In this document: positions 10,546 through 20,313 of the stretch, one piece after another | Layout of the letters: every line of letters begins with the position of its first letter | How positions within the stretch are numbered: position 1 is the stretch's first letter | From: Mesotaenium endlicherianum | Lineage: Eukaryota; Streptophyta; Zygnematophyceae; Zygnematales; Mesotaeniaceae | Reading direction: 5' to 3' | DNA: 29,934 bases | Assembly (NCBI GenBank): GCA_009602735.1 | Contig: WELA01007159.1 | Location: forward strand, 156,367 to 186,300 | Made by a program: the position numbers and the translations under genes | Notes under the pieces: generated by a model | Seen by the model: the letters and a program-made list of their open reading frames with translations, nothing else | Told to the model about the DNA's origin: nothing | Databases searched by the model: none

Positions 10546-11450
10546 ACCCTAATGTAGCTAAATCACATCCTATTGACTTAGGTGCAAAAGCATGGAATAT
10601 GTCCGCTATTTGACCCCGAGATGTCACAAGCCTTAACTCTGTCAATACTTTCTAGCAAACTCAACGGCAACAGACGCGTCTTGAAGAGACCTTTCCAAAA
10701 CGTCCTAGTTCGCTCACTTTGGTGCACAGGCGAAGAAGCCATGGAAAATTTCGTGAAAGCTGGTCATAATAACGAACCCAAAAGTGCACATATCACTTGC
10801 AAGTAGAAATCCGACTCTAGAGCCTACTGTCCATAATAAGGGACCACGAAATCCCAGCCTGCTATGTACCTAGTGACCACCTGGTTGACCACGGCGCAAG
10901 GTGCGCCGTTTTGTGGGAAACTTGTTAAGTTGGGACCCACGGATCTAGGTATATACTATAACGACCATGTTAATTGGTCGGCTGACTGAAGATTTAACTG
11001 TTCAATTGACTGAGGATGGCTCTGCCTACCCAGGAGTTAACCACACTGGTAGGACATCGATTTACCAAATTTCAGTCGACCTCTTGGCTTTCAGTATACT
11101 ACAGATCGGTCATATGTGCCAATCTACAAATAATTATCTAAATGAATATGTCTATTCTCAGCGTACTAAGTCTAAGTATCCTAACTATTATTATGGGAGC
11201 TTACTATATATCAACCTACTAATATTATGTTTCATATATTTACAAACAAAGTCGGCAAACTACACTATAATACAAAAGTCATCTTGCTAACCTTTTCGGC
11301 AACGTAAGTAAAGACGCATTTTATCGATACATATTCATTTTGATTAATTTGCACATGTGAGTATATATTGACATATCACTTATTTGATGATATGTGTGTG
11401 TGTGCGGAATTACATGAATAAATAATGAACTAATTCATTACAGCTTCACC
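10546..11450. other. AT-rich spacer between the two satellite arrays
   Basis: About 0.9 kb. Two small ORFs (10582-10806 and 10967-11290) resemble nothing I know. A perfect 7-bp stem (10891-10897 with 10903-10909, loop AAGGT) is the one clear structure. Confidence 0.45.
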
Positions 11451-12978
11451 TTGTCGACTTTTGCCTAGCTCCCCGGACCCCATCTAATATTTTACTCTTT
11501 TGACTATCCTTGTTAACGGACTATATATGGGGTTATTGGTTTCAAGGCTCTCTTCAAGTAATATGGAGTACGTCCACCCATTGAAACAATCATCCATCAA
11601 AAGTACAATCCTTCATAGCTACAATAGCGCGATTAGCCCTCCACCTCGTGGACTAGTGCCTAAACTCTCCCTCTAATTTTTCACTCTTTTGACCACCCTT
11701 GCCAAAGGTTTGTAAATGGGATCATTGTTTCCATGTGTTTATATAAGTAACAAGGAATATATTCATCCATTAAAACAAACGTCCATCAAAACACCAACCC
11801 TCCATAGCTTGAATAGCGCGACTAGCGCTCCACCTCGTCAACTTGCGCCTAACTCACCCCTTTTGACCGTCCTTGCCAAAGGTTTGTAGATGGGGTCAGT
11901 GGTTCCATGTCTTAAAATACGTTTTGGGGAGTATTTCCACCCATCACATCCATCATTCATTAAAAATGCAACCTTCTATTTTAGGAGAGTGCAAGTCGCG
12001 CACCATCTTGTCGCTTGCCCCTAGCCCCCTCTCTAATGTTTCTCTAATTTGACCATCCTTGCCAAAGGCTTGTAGATGGGGTCAATGATTTCATGTATTT
12101 ATATAATTAACAGGGATTACTTCCACCCATTACATCCCTCATCCCTTAAAAATACAACCCTCCATTCTTTTTTCGCAATAATGCGCTAGGGCTCGTCGAT
12201 TCGCCTCTAACTCCCCCTCAAATGAATGACATGTTCCACTCATTTGAGAATCCTTGGCAAAGGCTTGCCAGCAGGGTGAGGTATGGTTAACTTCTATATG
12301 GGGCTTGGGGAGTAGGTCCACCCATTACATCCCTTATCCTTTAAAACTACAACCCTCCATTCCATTTTCCCCAATGTTGCGCTACATCTCGTCGGATCGC
12401 ATCTAACTCCCCCTCTAATGGATGACATGTTCCACTCTTTTGAGTATCATTGGCAGAGGATTGTAAGTGGGGACAATGCCCATGTCTTCATACAAGTCAT
12501 GGGGAGTATGTCCACCCATTACATCCATGATCCATAGATCCACAGATCTCAAATAGTACAACTCTCCATAGCTTGGACAGCCCAATTCGCGCACCATCTT
12601 GTCGACTTGCCCCTGACTTATCCTCCCATGACTTGTTTCACTGTTTTGACCATCCTTATCAAAGGTTTGTAAGTGGGGCCGATGACTCCATGCTCCATAT
12701 AATTATTGGGGGGTATGCCCACCCGTTACATCCATGATCCATGAATAATACAACTCTCTATAGCTTGGACAGCGCAACTTGTGCACCATCTCGTTGACTT
12801 GTCTCTGACTCCCCCGTCCCTAAATTATCCTTGCCAAAGGGTTGTAAATGGGGTGAGAGATTCAATTTGTTTATACATGTATTGGGGAGTTTGTTCTCCC
12901 ATTACAATTCTCATTCCCTAGAATCACAACCCTCCTTAGCTTAAGAGCACCACTTGCGCTTCACCTCGTCGACTAGCC
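11451..12978. repeat. Satellite-like array B, ~190 bp units (8 copies)
   Basis: Same repeat family as array A, same orientation. TTTGAC(T/C)(A/G)TCCTTG-type starts lie near 11498, 11688, 11861, 12048, 12242, 12438, 12643 and 12822, with spacings of about 173-205 bp. Internal blocks keep the same order. Copies differ by many substitutions and small indels. Confidence 0.8.
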
Positions 12979-13280
12979 TCTATAAAATGAATCTTGTTTA
13001 TTCAAGAAATATATTTCATTTAAATATATAAGATCAGAGATAGTTGGAAGCGTGTAACGTCAAGGAGCGAACTTTGCCCTTATAATGAATTTAGTTTACT
13101 CATCTATACGCCTTGACTCACATACCGTAGTGTGACATAGTTGCAACTTGCACACTAACTTGAGGACTAGAGCTGCTCCTTCAGAAACTCATGGCCTCTT
13201 GCCTACCAGGCATACAAGCATGTATAAACATGTACACAACATCAGAGGACTGAATAGCAAAAGGCACTCTTATTGTGCAT
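12979..13280. repeat. Tail segment, copy 2
   Basis: Second copy of the segment at 10232-10545, again directly after a satellite array. The repeated unit is therefore array plus tail, not the array alone. Confidence 0.75.
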
Positions 13281-13553
13281 TTTTCCCTCAAGCGCCGGCT
13301 GTCTCTCGCCCTTATGCCTTTTCTTGCACTACTGGCCACCACCTGCTTCCTTGTCCTCACGTTTGCTGCCATCCCCTTGCTCTCCTGCACTGCTTCTCTC
13401 CTGCGTTTGCCACTGTCTTCCTTTGTACTCCTGTCCCTTACCTCGCTGGGGTTTTCTTCCCCCCTCCCGTACTGCCAGTGTTGTTGCTCCTCCTCCCTTG
13501 CATGCCTGCTCCTTAGTGCTCTATGTCGTCATCGTGCTCATGTGAGCGTGATC

Positions 13554-15057
13554 ATGCAGGCTGGACAGGCTCTGTCACTTGACTTGCGCGCTATGCTGGA
13601 CAGATTCATGTCTCCAACTCGGCCCCAACAGAGAGAGCAGGCAAGGCGACCTCCTATGACGGAGAATGAGGAGATGCATGTTCGTCATCTGCCCTATCGA
13701 GGGTCTCTATTAGTAGTATTATCTCCCTGCATTTTCCAGCAAGGCATCCTTGCTGTGGATGAGGTTGGTGAAACATCCACCTCACATATACGTCTCGTGC
13801 ATACAATTGAGCCATGCACATGCATCGTTTGTGTTCACGTGCGCACTGCTGCAAACTTCAAGCTTGCATTCTTGAGTTTTGGAGTGCATGAAACTAACTA
13901 TCTACTTTCACTCTACTACCTTGCAGCAAGTGATATTTGTGAGGGAAGAAGGTAATGAGGAAGACCCTTGTGCTATCCGTGTGGATAATTCAAGGGGCAA
14001 TATTGTTGCCTATGTGCCGCAAGAAGTTAGCAAAAATCTATCACCTCTCGTCGATAGCCCAGGTTGGGCAAGGATTCGTGGCACCACTGCAAAGCGGACG
14101 GAAGACAAAGAATCACCTCAGGTATGTCTGATTTTCTTTCCTGTCTAAGCATATCAAGCATGTAAAATGGTTTTTCTCCATTAATGCCTTTGAATTTGTA
14201 GTAGCCCATGTGTGTGTCCGGCGGAGCAAGGGGAGATAGGGCATGCAAGCAAGCAGTATTGTGAGTGTAATATTCTACCTGCACGCTTCATACAATCTTC
14301 GTGTTTCAACATAGGCTAATGCATTGCTGATTGATGCCGGCGTGGTGGTGTCTCTGTGTTTGTATGTGTGGTGGGTTGCAGGTCGCTTGCATGATGAACC
14401 TATATTACAACATGGAGTATGCAGCACACATTGTCGAACAGCTCAACCTTGGAAGTCTGGTCATGACCCATGTTGAACGTTTGAAGAACTCATTGATTGT
14501 GGACACCTTTATGGAGGGTCTTGCAGCCGCCTACAATGCCAAAGGCTCTCCTCAACAGCTACATACACCCCAAGCGAAACAAAATATGTTTCGCGCCAGA
14601 TTGGTATGAGATGGTTTTTCAGTGCCACTCTTTGTTTACTTTACTGTCACATGCATTATGAAATGTAGACCCTCAGGAAGTTGCATGTGCCCTACATGCC
14701 TTACCCTCTTTACATGCTTCTTTCTACTCGTTCTCCATATGCTTGAGTTTGTAGTATACATACTCGAACTCTGTATGAGTAGACACGGACCGCTACTGAC
14801 ACGTTCATGACACTCCGCTCACATCCTTGCAGAGGATGCATGGCAAAGACGCAGCGGGCAATGCTGGGCGGGAGAACTGCCCTGACACTCATACAGTGCA
14901 TTTCTTTCGCATATTGGACCAAGCTAATCTTGGCCTTAGAGGCAATGTCTTGGGTCCTCTATATTGTAATATTGGTAGTGGACCTACAGTAGGGCAGCCT
15001 GGTGACCAAAATTTTGTAGGTCATAAGTTTATGTCAAAGAAGCCCAGATCGATCTAA
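13554..15057 (+). CDS. HIRAN-domain protein, four exons
   Basis: Exons 13554-13763, 13927-14121, 14382-14603 and 14833-15057 all join in phase 0 and give 283 residues ending in TAA. The HIRAN domain covers about residues 48-165: YRGSLL, GILAVDEQVIFVRE (across junction 1), then DPCAIRVDNSRG, AYVPQEV, LSPLVDS, and after junction 2 VACMMNLYY. This matches the HIRAN pattern VREP-N-DxNAIRV-N--G-xVGHIPR. In HLTF/Rad5 helicases and FAN1-type proteins, HIRAN recognises DNA ends at stalled forks. No helicase, RING or nuclease domain follows; the last ~118 residues are unrecognised. The start is the ATG at 13554, but the bases before it (GATCATGCAG) could be an acceptor, so an upstream exon is possible. 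Introns are 163, 260 and 229 bp. Confidence 0.72.
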
Positions 15058-15654
15058 GTACCAATGGACACAAAGATAATTTTTTGCGCTTATGAAACAT
15101 GAAGTTACAACACAAATTAAGACAAACGCGTTGCGACCAAGTTTCTTTTATACAAATTGTGATTTGACAAAAGAGTTATGCGTCGTACACAGTACACTAT
15201 ACAGATACAAGTGGTACATACATCTTGAGCTGCTCTCGAATGCCAAGACTTGTCTTGTGTTTAATGTTGGCTTAACAGGTGAGAGAGACATGGTCTTCAC
15301 CTGTGGCTTACAAATGAGTAAAGACCTCTTGCAATATACTACACTACCCTCGTCGCGTGAGCTCCAACTCATCAGGAAATCCAGGCTGTGAAGGTGAAAG
15401 ACAACTATATTATACATACTAATGTAAGCTAAGAGCGCTAGCGAGTGCTGAATGGACTTCAATGGAGTGCCGAAATGGGTTTCCAACGCGCCTCCCTTTG
15501 AAATCCTCGACACTTGCAAAGGTGTTCCAGCCCAACCACCAAAGGAGCAAAACGGAATTGTTAATCTATGATGTTTACAAACATATTGTCTTAGCACATA
15601 CCTTACAAACTCCACCGGCACCATTGCCCAGACACACTTGTGAGGCACGAAGAA
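15058..15654. other. Intergenic stretch, nothing assigned
   Basis: A - strand ORF (15148-15648, 166 codons) is open here, but its reading matches no family and it has no supporting context. Confidence 0.4.
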
Positions 15655-18050
15655 TTATAAGGGAGAGGCAAACCAAAGAATCAAAGACAAGGAGAGCGAG
15701 AGTGAGGGAGCGTGCAAGAAATTAGTAGAAGCACGCGGTGAGATGAAGGGATTAATACAAGGACAGTGAGTAATAAAACGACAGGTGGGGCCAGGGGAGG
15801 AGAGCAAGAGAGAGCAAAAGGGACAAGATGAGGGCGGTAGAGCGACAAAGATAGATTGGGGTTGCAAGGCAAATCGGTAGAGTGAAGAAAACAGGGTGAG
15901 CGGGGAATATACACACAGGGAGAGCGACAAGAAGAGAGGAATGGGTGTAAAGGGAAGGACAAAAATAGCAGGAAACAGAGAGCAACGTAGCAAAGGAGAG
16001 AGCGGGAGACGAGAAAGTGAGAGGGTGAGTGAGACAACGAGTGACAGGGAGGGAGAGGAGTGCCTCAGGCATCAAGAAAGCGGGACAGCAAGAATTGCAA
16101 GAGAGCAAGAGAAAGCACAAACAGAACGAGAGCAACTTGCAAAAAGAGAGGGAAAATGACGGAGGGAATGAGGGGAGGGAGGGCAAGAGACATACGGAGG
16201 GAGGAAAGGCAAGAGACAGCTACACGGAAGGTGAGGTGGCGGGCATAAAGAGCATAAGAGAAGGAGAGAAGAAAAACGGAAAAGAGTTAGAGGGAGAAAG
16301 ACATACATCAACACAAGAGGGATTCAAAGCAACGAGAGGGAGACAGGGATAGCGACCATGAGAGCGGGGGAGAGAAGGAGGCAAAGAGGGAGAAAAACTA
16401 AAGGAAGCGAGAGCTAGAGCTAGAGCAAGAGATAGAATGTGACAGTGCAAGTGACAATGGCATTGCGCACTGCTTACATTTCCCTCCGCAGACGCAACCA
16501 TCTGAACCAAAGGGGCTGTGTGTGTGCGCATGTGTGAACATGTGAATGCACGCGTGTGTGAACATGTGAATGTGTGCGTGTGCGTGCAAGTGCTGTGCGT
16601 GTGCGTGTGCGCGAGCGTGCATTTTCAAGCCAGCAGCGGCAGAGAAGGAGAGAACAAGAAAGCGGGGAAGTGGAAGGGGGAGGAGGATGAGGAGGCGGAG
16701 GGGGAGGAGGGAGAGGGCGAGGGAGAGGGCAAAGGGGAACCTACCAGCTGCTCTTTGCAGTTCTTCAACAAGGCCAACCCCACGCGAAACACATTCTTCA
16801 TCCCTGACCCCCCCCCAAAACCTCCCCCCCAACCATGACAATTAGCAACCAGCGGCGATAGCGCCAACGATTACACCATGACATAAACAAGGGCAGGCGT
16901 AGGCAAAACACACACAGGACTATTTCTTTCTCCCTCCCTTCATTTGCCTCTCACACGCACACACCACGCACATGAGCGCGGGAGACACACAGAGCAAGCG
17001 TGCGCGTCGCAGATGGGGCATAGGCCTGAGGCAGAAGGAGCGGAGAAGCGGAAAGGGAGCTAGAGGGTGGGGAGAGCGAGCGAGAAAGGTGAGGAGGGTG
17101 ACACGAGGTCAGGTAGCTTGGAGGAAGGCAAGGGAGGCGAAGACATTTAAGAGTATAGGAAGGGCAAGGAGGGCGGGGAGGAGGGCGAGGAGCAGGGGGC
17201 AGGCAGCAGCGCACCTTCAAGAAGACGTCCCAAATGCGCGGCGCGGTGGGGAAGGGGAAGGAGTAGGAGAAGACGATGATGAACCACTGGCTGGCTGGGC
17301 GTGATGCCCTCGCGATCAAAGTGCGCGCCCAGCCGCGGCAGCACCTCGTGCACCAGCTGGTTGAAGTGGAACAGGTACTGCTGCACGAGCGAGAGAGCAA
17401 GAGAGTAATAGAGAAGGAGAGTTGCAACGAGATATAGTGCGAGGGAGTGTGAGAACCATACACAGAGAGGGAGAGAGAAACACAGCAGGGGAAAGATGGC
17501 ACAGAGGGAAGAGAGAGGGAGAGCAGAGACAAGGAATGAGGCGAGTCAAAAACATGAGGGAAAGAAAAGTATGCCTGCAGAGCGAGAGAGGAAGAGAGCA
17601 GGCCAGAGAGTGGACAGATAAAGAGAGGGAGAGTAAGAAAGAGAGAGTGATGACAGTGCACAACAGGCCAAGCGAGAAGCACGGAGACAACGATGCAAAG
17701 AGCAAAATAGCGAGTGAGAGTGGGTGACATAGAGGGAGAGGGAGAATAAGAGCGCGATAGGCGGAGAGAACAAGAAAAATTAAGAGGGGGAGAGCAAGCA
17801 TGAAAATTACAAAATGAGCTGCGAAGATAAAGCAAGAGGGAATGTGGGAGAGGCATACAGATAGAGTGAAAGATAGAGAGAGCTAGGGATTGAAGGAAGG
17901 CATAGAGAGCAAGAGAGGGAGAGGGAGAGCAAGAGAGCAGCGTAAGATAGAGAACTAGATAGAAGAATAGAGGGAGAGGAGAGGGAGAGAGGGATACAAA
18001 CAGGCGAGGAACGTGGTGCTAATTTGACACTCCAGAGCTTAAGAGTCGGG
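15655..18050. repeat. Extreme purine-rich tract (pyrimidine-rich on the - strand)
   Basis: About 2.4 kb of GAGAGG, GGGAGA and GCAAGAGA-type sequence, broken only by the TBC exons and a GT-rich patch at 16518-16625 that holds two copies of GTGTGAACATGTGAATG. Long Ser/Leu/Pro-rich ORFs on the - strand and Glu/Arg-rich ORFs on the + strand come from this composition. On the - strand it reads as very long polypyrimidine introns of the TBC gene. Confidence 0.8.
16745..17380 (-). CDS. TBC (Rab-GAP) domain gene, two exons, frame broken
   Basis: Exon 17215-17380 reads QYLFHFNQLVHEVLPRLGAHF, then DREGITPS, then in another frame ASQWFIIVFSYSFPFP and RIWDVFLK. Exon 16745-16803 reads GMKNVFRVGLALLKNCKEQL. 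Together they match the C-terminal half of the TBC domain (ITPSxxASQWF, FSYSFP, RIWDxFL, then the FRVALALLK helix). TBC proteins activate GTP hydrolysis by Rab GTPases. The catalytic Arg and Gln fingers lie N-terminal of this part and are not seen. The frame break sits on a CCAG repeat, and the phase between the two exons also fails to match by one base. The locus is therefore a pseudogene or contains assembly errors. Other exons are not visible. Confidence 0.72.
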
Positions 18051-18124
18051 CGCAAAAGGCAGAGCTGGTGAATTGTGTTGGGGGAACAAGCAAAAGTAGC
18101 AGAGAAGGTGCGGGTGGTGCCATA

Positions 18125-18222
18125 CTAGGCATGCCTGCAGGAGCCCAGCACCACGTGTTCGCGCAGGGGCTCCGCTAACACCTTGCTCACCTTGCCCAGC
18201 ACCTGCTCCCATTTGCCCCCCT
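18125..18222 (-). other. Exon-like segment, unassigned (- strand)
   Basis: After TTGCAG at about 18223, the reading TADTWWQGGKWEQVLGK runs to a good donor (AAG|GTGAGC). The frame stays open beyond it as VSKVLAEPLREHVVLGSC to a TAG at 18125. It lies between the PCC beta and TBC exons on the same strand. Family not recognised. Confidence 0.25.
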
Positions 18223-18383
18223 GCCACCATGTATCAGCAGTCTGCAATGCAGCAACTTCACGCCCCAATTGCACAATCAAAAAAAGTGGGCACTCCAAAG
18301 ACGTACTGCTACGGGGAGGTGTCGATGCTGGTGGCAAGCCTCTTGGGCAAGTGCTTGCAACGGGACAGCTTCAACGCAAATAC

Positions 18384-19447
18384 GCTAGGTGGGCCACGCC
18401 CAACTTCTTCGTGTGCGTCTCTGCCCCCCCAAGCTCCTCCTGCGCAAGTGCAAGCATCCGCCGCCTGCCTCCCAGCAATAAGAGTCCGTGATCAAGGTTG
18501 CATGTGCAATTGAGCGCGCGCGCAAGCAAGAAGAGGTAAAGAAATGAACAGAGACAGAGACTAGGGAGAGAGAGTGATGGCTCAAGCCGTGACAACGAGC
18601 AGAGATGCCCAAACGAGAACAACCGCACGGGCTGCTCTGCATAGTACGTTCTTGAGTTCAGGCCGACCACAAGCACTGACTACTCAGCATGCCACGTCAG
18701 CACGGGCCCGAGGGCCAGAGGAGCTCCCGATCCGGCGCATCGTGGCAGCGCAGCGACCACTGTATCAATGCGACACTAGACTTGAGAGCACACTAGGGGG
18801 AGGACCATGGCGGGGGACCCGTAGGGGAGGGGGAGAATTGGGGGGGTGGGGGGGGGAGAAGGGTTGGCGGAGGGAGAAGTGCAGCGCAGACCTGGGTGAT
18901 GTCCTCGTGTGTGACTTGCTTGACGACGTCGGGCCCCGTCACGAACATGTAGGAGGTATCCTTTGCCTGCAGAGTCCATGGAGGCAGGCAGGCAGGCAGG
19001 CAGGGGCGCGTGCGCACGGGGGCAGACGGGGAGAAGGCGTGAAGGCACCCCCGTCCCCCCTGCCCCCCCTTCTCAAAAAGATGTCAGAGAGGCCACAAAA
19101 GGAGAAAGGGAGCCCACAGAGAAGAGCCCTTTCTGCAGGTCCTCCCAGAGGGGGGAGGGGCTGGGACGGAGACAATTCTGAGGAAGGGCAGAGCAGAGCA
19201 CCCCCCAGCAGCAGCACCGGCAGCCGCAGGGGCACCAGGCAGAGGTTACGCCACGCCTAAGCCTCAACTCGCCACACAAGTCAGCATTTTAAAGGCAGAG
19301 GTACCATGCACCCTACACACTCCCTGTCCCCTTCCGATAACTATTGCTATTCTAATAGCAAGTATTGAAAATGGATGGGATGGAAGGAGAGAGGGACGCA
19401 CCTTCTGAACGTGGAACACGTCCGCAATGGACACTCCATGACCTTTA
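18384..19447 (-). CDS. PCCB: Propionyl-CoA carboxylase beta chain, internal exons
   Basis: Exon 18892-18966 (25 codons, phase 0 both ends) reads [20 protein letters not shown] then EDITQ. Exon 18384-18439 continues [19 protein letters not shown]. The joined reading DVVKxVTxEDxTQEELGGAxTHT is the diagnostic carboxyltransferase segment of PCC beta; 3-methylcrotonyl-CoA carboxylase beta differs at AxTHT. The enzyme, with the biotinylated alpha chain, carboxylates propionyl-CoA to methylmalonyl-CoA, in mitochondria in eukaryotes. A 46-bp exon candidate at 19402-19447 ([12 protein letters not shown], ending phase 0) may precede it, but this is weak. The second donor (GC|GTATTT) is inferred because the frame otherwise hits TGA. 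Remaining exons are not seen; the transposon at 20-25 kb lies on the upstream side. Confidence 0.75.
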
Positions 19448-20313
19448 CTGAGCGATGTGGCCTCCCGTTATTGCTCTACAGCCCTCCCCCTCCTCCTCCC
19501 CCCCAAGACACCCATAAGAGCACAATTTGAGAGGGTGGAGGAGAAGAAAAGACAATGGGTAGGGAGTCGTGGCAACTGCATGCATGACACGCTTCCAGCA
19601 AAACTTCAGTGCAATAGAACCTGAGGCAAGGCAAGTCAAATAGCAGATGGGGGGGAAAGAGGGAGGGAGAGGAGGGATGCAGTACTGAAGCATTATTTAA
19701 ATACATGGCAATGGCAAGAAAGAGACAAAGGAGCAAGAGCAAGGGCACAACTTACAAGGTAAAGATACAGCGCAGTGAGAGGGGCAAGGCCACACACACA
19801 CAGCCACAAGGAGAAATGAGACAGAGGATACAGGGAAGGCACCATTGATGGAGCAAGAAACATGAGAGCACAGGGAGGGCAAGCCACGAGCCAGAACACA
19901 ATGACAGGCCAAGGGAGAGGACCAGCGCAAGCGCTACAAAGCGAGGGGGACAAAACAGGCGAGGGGGGGACTAGAGTCAAGCTGACAGTGGGTGCATTCT
20001 GCAGAAATTCACACCTGCCGTGAGGAGGTCAAAGAAGCCTGCACCTTAAGGCACCCTGAAGAGGTTGCCCAAGCCAGACTATACAGGGCCCAACATCTAC
20101 AGCATACTCAGATCTTTTATGCTTCCACGTGAAGGGGCTCCCGGCTGAAAGTGGTTCACCAAGTAGTGGTTATTTGTATTATCATCGTGAGTATGTTCCA
20201 AATTCCAATCAACTTGACATTCACCCTCCTGGCAGTGCCTGTTATCTACACGGGTCTCATGCTTGCACATTCTATGCACCCCGCACATATGCGACGCCCA
20301 GTCCCACTATGTC
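19448..20313. other. Purine-rich intron-like DNA
   Basis: Purine-rich + strand, again pyrimidine-rich on the sense (-) strand. The stretch 19971-20035 resembles 21273-21340 inside the transposase gene. A - strand ORF at 20097-20288 is open but unrecognised. Confidence 0.45.

Noticed and set aside
15148-15648. 166-codon - strand ORF in ordinary composition
   Set aside because: No recognisable motif, no splice or context support; could be real but not supportable.
15655-18055. Ser/Leu/Pro-rich - strand ORFs, including one of 301 codons
   Set aside because: Translation of polypyrimidine DNA. Only the short TBC parts inside are protein-like.
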